From an uncultured Collinsella sp. (GTDB lineage: Bacteria; Actinomycetota; Coriobacteriia; Coriobacteriales; Coriobacteriaceae): a stretch of 31,688 nt of DNA. Below, one piece after another: positions 30,605-31,688 of the stretch (position 1 is the first letter of the stretch; the number at the start of each line of letters is the position of its first letter). The translations under genes and the position numbers were made by a program. Under the pieces are notes generated by a model that worked only from the letters and a program-made list of their open reading frames with translations, was not told the origin of the DNA and searched no databases. The DNA lies in contig CABUQY010000011.1 in the NCBI GenBank assembly GCA_902493915.1, forward strand, positions 1 through 31,688, in the 5' to 3' direction.

Positions 30605-31464
30605 TACTTGAGCACCCAATTATCGAAAGACAAACCATAGCTTGAATATTTATCGCAGAGGTCCTTGACCGTGCCGTCCTCGTAGAGCGCCTTGAGCGAC
30701 TCGGCTACAGCATCGGCCGACTTGGTGTCGCCCTTCTTAAAGCCAACGGCGTAGTGCTCGCTGGACAGCGGCTCATCAAGCTGCGTATAAGCATCGGGCT
30801 TGGCGGCAAGCTGATACTGGGCAATCGAAAGGTCGCAAGCCACGGCATCGACCGCGCCGCTCTCGAGCTGCATAAAGGCCGTGTTGTACTCGCCGATCGT
30901 GTCGAGCGTGGCAAACGTCGCTGCCAGATCCTTCTGGTCACCCTCAAGCACGTCCTGCGCAGCGGAATCAGTCTGGGTAATCACAGTCTTGCCGGCAAGA
31001 TCGTCCCAGCCCTTGATGCCCGCATCCTTCTTGACCACCAGCACCTGCTCGTTGAGCATGTACGGCTCGGAGAACGTGTAGTCGTCCTCACGGCCCTCCA
31101 TGGTAAAGCCGTTCCAGATGCAGTTGATGGCGCCCGAGTTAAGCAGCGTATCCTTGGCATCCCAGTCGATGGCCTCGTATTTGACCTCCCAGCCCTGCTT
31201 ATCGGCAACAGCCTTGGCAAGATCGAGATCAAAGCCGGTGTACTCGCCATCGTCGCCCACAAAGCCGTACGGAGGATAGGACTTATCAAAGCCCACCACG
31301 AGCTTCTTGGACTCCGCAGCGCCCTTCACATCCTTGGCCGCGGCAGAGCCAGCAGCGGAGCCCTTGCCGGCACCACCGCCGCAACCGACAAGACCAAGGC
31401 CAAGCACCGTAGCGAGCGAGCCGGCTAGACCAACAAACTGACGACGAGACATATCGGTGTTCAT
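30604..31464 (-). CDS. Amino-acid-binding lipoprotein, Tat-type signal
   Basis: This 286-residue extracytoplasmic solute-binding protein is of family 3 (polar amino acids). The signal peptide has a twin-arginine motif SRRQFVG (6-12), a hydrophobic stretch, and a lipobox LVGC with Cys28, so it is probably exported folded by Tat and lipid-anchored. The mature domain begins near KKLVVGFDKSYPPYGF, with GEYTGFDLDLAKAVAD and NGFTMEGREDDYTFSEPY typical of the family. ATG 31464 has AAGGGGGA five bases upstream, preferred to 31485. The amino acid bound cannot be fixed from sequence. Confidence 0.93.
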   Translation of the reverse strand: MNTDMSRRQFVGLAGSLATVLGLGLVGCGGGAGKGSAAGSAAAKDVKGAAESKKLVVGFDKSYPPYGFVGDDGEYTGFDLDLAKAVADKQGWEVKYEAIDWDAKDTLLNSGAINCIWNGFTMEGREDDYTFSEPYMLNEQVLVVKKDAGIKGWDDLAGKTVITQTDSAAQDVLEGDQKDLAATFATLDTIGEYNTAFMQLESGAVDAVACDLSIAQYQLAAKPDAYTQLDEPLSSEHYAVGFKKGDTKSADAVAESLKALYEDGTVKDLCDKYSSYGLSFDNWVLK

Positions 31465-31482
31465 GGTATTCCCCCTTGATGG

Positions 31483-31502
31483 CACTTTAGTTAAGTAAAG
31501 TG
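31483..31502. promoter_or_regulatory. 20-bp palindromic operator of the amino-acid ABC operon
   Basis: CACTTTAGTTAAGTAAAGTG has perfect 7-bp arms and a nearly symmetric centre. It lies between the -10 box and the ribosome site, where a bound repressor would block elongation or initiation. The core recurs upstream of ilvE (1382-1397). Confidence 0.65.
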
Positions 31503-31520
31503 AGTCATGTAACGTTCAGA

Positions 31521-31549
31521 ATCATACACTCTACCTTGATAAAGTACAA
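31521..31549 (-). promoter_or_regulatory. Promoter of the amino-acid ABC operon
   Basis: On the minus strand TTGTAC (31544-31549), 17 bp, TATGAT (31521-31526). Strong -10, good spacing, and about 57 bases to the start codon. Confidence 0.75.
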
Positions 31550-31573
31550 GGGAGAGGTTGCCCGGCGTGGGCG

Positions 31574-31688
31574 GGGAGCGGCGCGTAATTAAGTTTCCTG
31601 CTCTACAGTCCTGCGCAAGACGGAAAGCACATTAAGTGCTTTCCTTTGCGTGCGGAACTCGCGATAAACTTAATTACGCGCCGCTCCC
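31574..31688. repeat. Nested inverted repeat at right window edge
   Basis: Bases 31574-31596 are the exact reverse complement of 31666-31688. An inner perfect hairpin GGAAAGCAC-ATTAA-GTGCTTTCC (31622-31644), flanked by CGCAA/TTGCG, sits in the middle. The outer arm ends on the last base, so it may continue. Size and layout match the left-edge element (1-121). Confidence 0.75.

Overview
The window is a GC-rich bacterial chromosome segment of ordinary housekeeping and transport genes. It carries no rRNA, tRNA, CRISPR array, transposase or phage gene that I can see. The gene set fits a gut Coriobacteriia, most likely Collinsella or a close relative: a split transketolase, PTS sugar uptake, an amino-acid-binding Tat-type lipoprotein, an EF-G-like paralogue, and short GGGACA/CAAAGG-type palindromes in many gene gaps. 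This assignment is inferred from overall character, not from a database match.

Left part (1-7.5 kb): ilvE and a DedA membrane protein on the minus strand, then cysE on the plus strand. Next comes a minus-strand operon of a MarR regulator and two ABC half-transporters. The two halves look like an asymmetric heterodimeric exporter, with a degenerate ATP site shared between them. Two direct 14-bp repeats over the promoter are likely MarR operators.

Middle (7.5-18 kb): a small unknown protein, a nitroreductase, a single-pass membrane protein and a Fis-type regulator with an eroded sigma-54-activator AAA+ core. These are followed by a YeiH-type exporter beside a GntR/FCD regulator, glmS divergent from a LacI regulator, and a HAD phosphatase divergent from larE. 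A repeat of about 53 bp occurs three times here, twice abutting a stop codon.

Right part (18-26.7 kb): the most interesting unit. A six-gene minus-strand operon runs PTS EIIBC (fructose type), GatZ/KbaZ-like aldolase subunit, short transaldolase, transketolase N half, transketolase C half, PTS EIIA. A LacI regulator is divergent from it. The operon would bring in a phosphorylated sugar and pass it to non-oxidative pentose-phosphate chemistry. No sugar kinase or catalytic GatY/KbaY subunit is present, so the substrate and the aldolase step are open. The spacer between EIIBC and the aldolase gene can form two mutually exclusive long helices. A secreted or anchored NucA/EndA-like nuclease follows.

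Right end (26.7-31.7 kb): an EF-G-like translation GTPase with altered G3 and G4 motifs, then a polar amino-acid ABC transporter operon (binding lipoprotein, permease, ATPase). The transporter promoter carries a palindrome that matches one upstream of ilvE, suggesting a shared amino-acid regulator. Both window edges lie exactly in the outer arm of a long nested inverted repeat, as expected if the contig broke at dispersed palindromic repeats.
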